Positions 36,184 through 37,257 of a stretch of 37,257 nt of DNA are shown in pieces. The number at the start of each line of letters is the position of its first letter. Positions within the stretch are counted from its first letter, which is position 1. This DNA is from a virus. A model generated the notes under the pieces. The model was given only the letters and a program-made list of their open reading frames with translations. It was not told the DNA's origin and made no database searches. The translations under genes were made by a program, and so were the position numbers. The DNA is taken from positions 1 to 37,257 of the IMG/VR virus record IMGVR_UViG_3300045999_010900; one strand, given 5' to 3'.

Positions 36184-37257
36184 ATGTCCCGCTCCCGCCA
36201 CCACCGCCGCGCCGCCGCCCGCGCCCTCACCGCGCTCACCCCGTCCATCCCCGCGCCCAGCGCCGGCCTCGGCCCCGGCTTCAACAACGGCACCGGCTAC
36301 ACCAACGGCCACCAAGGCGCGGCCAATTCCCGCAATCGCGGCTACGTCTATTTTCCCGAGCTCGATACCCGCCGCGAGATCAGCAGCTACACCCGCACCG
36401 AGCTGCTGCGCAAAGCCCGCTTTCTCTACGCCAACCACGGCATTGCCAAGCGCGTCATCAACGGCCTCGCCCGCATGGTCGCCGGCACCGGCCTCGCCCC
36501 GCAAGCCGCCACCAAGGACAAAGCGTGGAACGCTCTCGCCGAAAAAGAATTTGCCCAGCGCGCCGAGTCGCCCTTCGTCTTCGACGTCGGCGGCCGGTAC
36601 GATTTTTACAAATCGCAGCAGGCTCTCATGCGCTTCCGCTTCCGCGATGGCGACGCCTCCGCCGTCCTCACCGAGAGCGCCGCCGGCCTCGGTCGCCTCG
36701 CCTTCTACGAGTCCCACCAGATCGGCAACGCCACCTTCTCCGGCGCCGGCTCCGGTTTTAACTTTGACCAAAGCCTCTGGCGCGACGGCGTCCGCCACGA
36801 CGCGCAAAACGCCGCCATCCAATACCGCTACCTCGGCGACGAAAACAAGTTCACCGATGTCGCCGCCCGCGACGTCATCTTCTTCGCCGACTACGAGCGC
36901 GCCGGCCAGTCCCGCGGCCTCACCGTCCTCGCCCACGCCATCAACAACCTGCTCGATACCGCCGAGATCACCGGCTACATCAAGAGCGGCGTTAAGCTCA
37001 GCAACCAATACGGCTATTGGATCGAGAAAGCCGCCGGCACGACCAACGCCGGCAAGTTCGAATCGCTCGGCTCCGGCGTCACGGAGACCGTCGCCGTCTC
37101 CGACACCCAAAACGTCACCCTCGAGAAAGTCTACGGCGGCGGCCAGATCCCCGACCTCAAGCCCGGCGAGTCCCTCAAGTTCAACAGCGCCAGCCACCCG
37201 CACCCCAACCAGCTCACCCTCCTCGAATTCCTGATCCGCGACATCGCGTGGGGCGTC
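36184..37257 (+). CDS. Portal protein, N-terminal part (continues at window start)
   Basis: The 5' part (358 codons here) of the lambda-family portal gene; it runs past the window end and continues in frame at base 1 (end at 717), 553 aa in all. Visible hallmarks: SYTRTELLRKARFLYANHGI, AKRVINGLARMVAGTGL ('NGLArxxvGtGl', near residue 97), then RFRDGDASAVL, FYESHQIG, and a stem/crown region around ARDVIFFADYERAGQSRGLT ('RQxRGxs'), followed by NNLLDTAEITGYIKSGVKLS. The start ATG 36184 is the first in frame and is followed by a basic, likely flexible N-terminus. It forms the ring for DNA entry. Confidence 0.93.
   Translation, partial: MSRSRHHRRAAARALTALTPSIPAPSAGLGPGFNNGTGYTNGHQGAANSRNRGYVYFPELDTRREISSYTRTELLRKARFLYANHGIAKRVINGLARMVAGTGLAPQAATKDKAWNALAEKEFAQRAESPFVFDVGGRYDFYKSQQALMRFRFRDGDASAVLTESAAGLGRLAFYESHQIGNATFSGAGSGFNFDQSLWRDGVRHDAQNAAIQYRYLGDENKFTDVAARDVIFFADYERAGQSRGLTVLAHAINNLLDTAEITGYIKSGVKLSNQYGYWIEKAAGTTNAGKFESLGSGVTETVAVSDTQNVTLEKVYGGGQIPDLKPGESLKFNSASHPHPNQLTLLEFLIRDIAWGV
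37132..37257. repeat. Terminal redundancy, right copy (126 bp)
   Basis: Exact copy of 4-129; the base triplet before it is GTC here and AGA at the window start. Supports circular closure of the contig. Confidence 0.93.

Noticed and set aside
1-37257. CRISPR array, tRNA genes or insertion sequences
   Set aside because: No regularly spaced repeat-spacer pattern, cloverleaf or transposase was seen; the seven TTCCGTG copies are far apart and unevenly spaced.

Overview
The window is one complete, circular, high-GC genome of a temperate tailed phage, opened inside its portal gene. Bases 4-129 are repeated exactly at 37132-37257, so the non-redundant circle is about 37,128 bp. The portal gene runs from 36184 across the junction to 717. 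Apart from three minus-strand genes (9881-10108, 20724-20963, 21845-23194), all genes read rightward, often with ATGA or GTGA stop/start overlaps. The host cannot be read directly. Seven copies of a TTCCGTGTN-type intergenic repeat and the near lack of Shine-Dalgarno sites before late genes suggest a GC-rich Verrucomicrobiota (Opitutaceae-like) host. That is inference from memory of such genomes, not a search result.

Layout, going round the circle from packaging: terminase small (32195-33004) and large (33022-35184, lambda gpA type) subunits; SSB (35181-35561); an intergenic region with a possible structured RNA, an intrinsic terminator and a repeat (35562-35868); a gpW-position protein (35869-36171); the lambda-type portal (36184-717); an S49 prohead protease (753-1886); six small genes of probable head-decoration or fibre proteins (1937-5662); a scaffold candidate (5735-6241); and a P22-coat-like major capsid protein (6302-7471) followed by a strong terminator. 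Then come connector and tail-completion genes (7694-9876), a minus-strand membrane-protein moron (9881-10108), the tail tube with an Ig-like domain (10268-10945) and its own terminator, a tail-assembly protein, a short tape measure (11703-13103), distal tail/baseplate proteins, and a repeat-containing tail fibre (15538-17727).

A lysis region follows (17732-19547): an exported protein, a Cys-His protein that may be the lytic enzyme, two lipoproteins (one embedded out of frame as in Rz/Rz1) and several small membrane proteins. Next are a metallophosphoesterase, a small HTH protein, and a control region with two divergent ribbon-helix-helix proteins, an excisionase-like protein and a convergent, overlapping tyrosine integrase (20512-23194). 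No CI/Cro-type repressor is evident, so the RHH pair is the best candidate for the lysogeny switch.

The early/replication module (23350-31618) holds a CxxC/CxxC protein, small proteins, a ParB-like protein with a cysteine cluster, a fused SNF2-helicase/DNA methyltransferase, an AEP-type primase and a P-loop helicase/ATPase, and ends at a terminator. Between it and the terminase genes is about 520 bp of non-coding DNA with three tandem 10-bp repeats and longer paired repeats, a candidate origin or cos region. Base usage changes at the module borders: late genes are C-rich on the plus strand and early genes G-rich, although both read the same way.

The parts of most interest are the helicase-methyltransferase fusion beside the ParB-like gene, the possible structured RNA at 35621-35760, the TTGACA element that sits 13-17 nt before seven start codons, the dispersed repeat that has become coding in two genes, and the iteron-like non-coding region.
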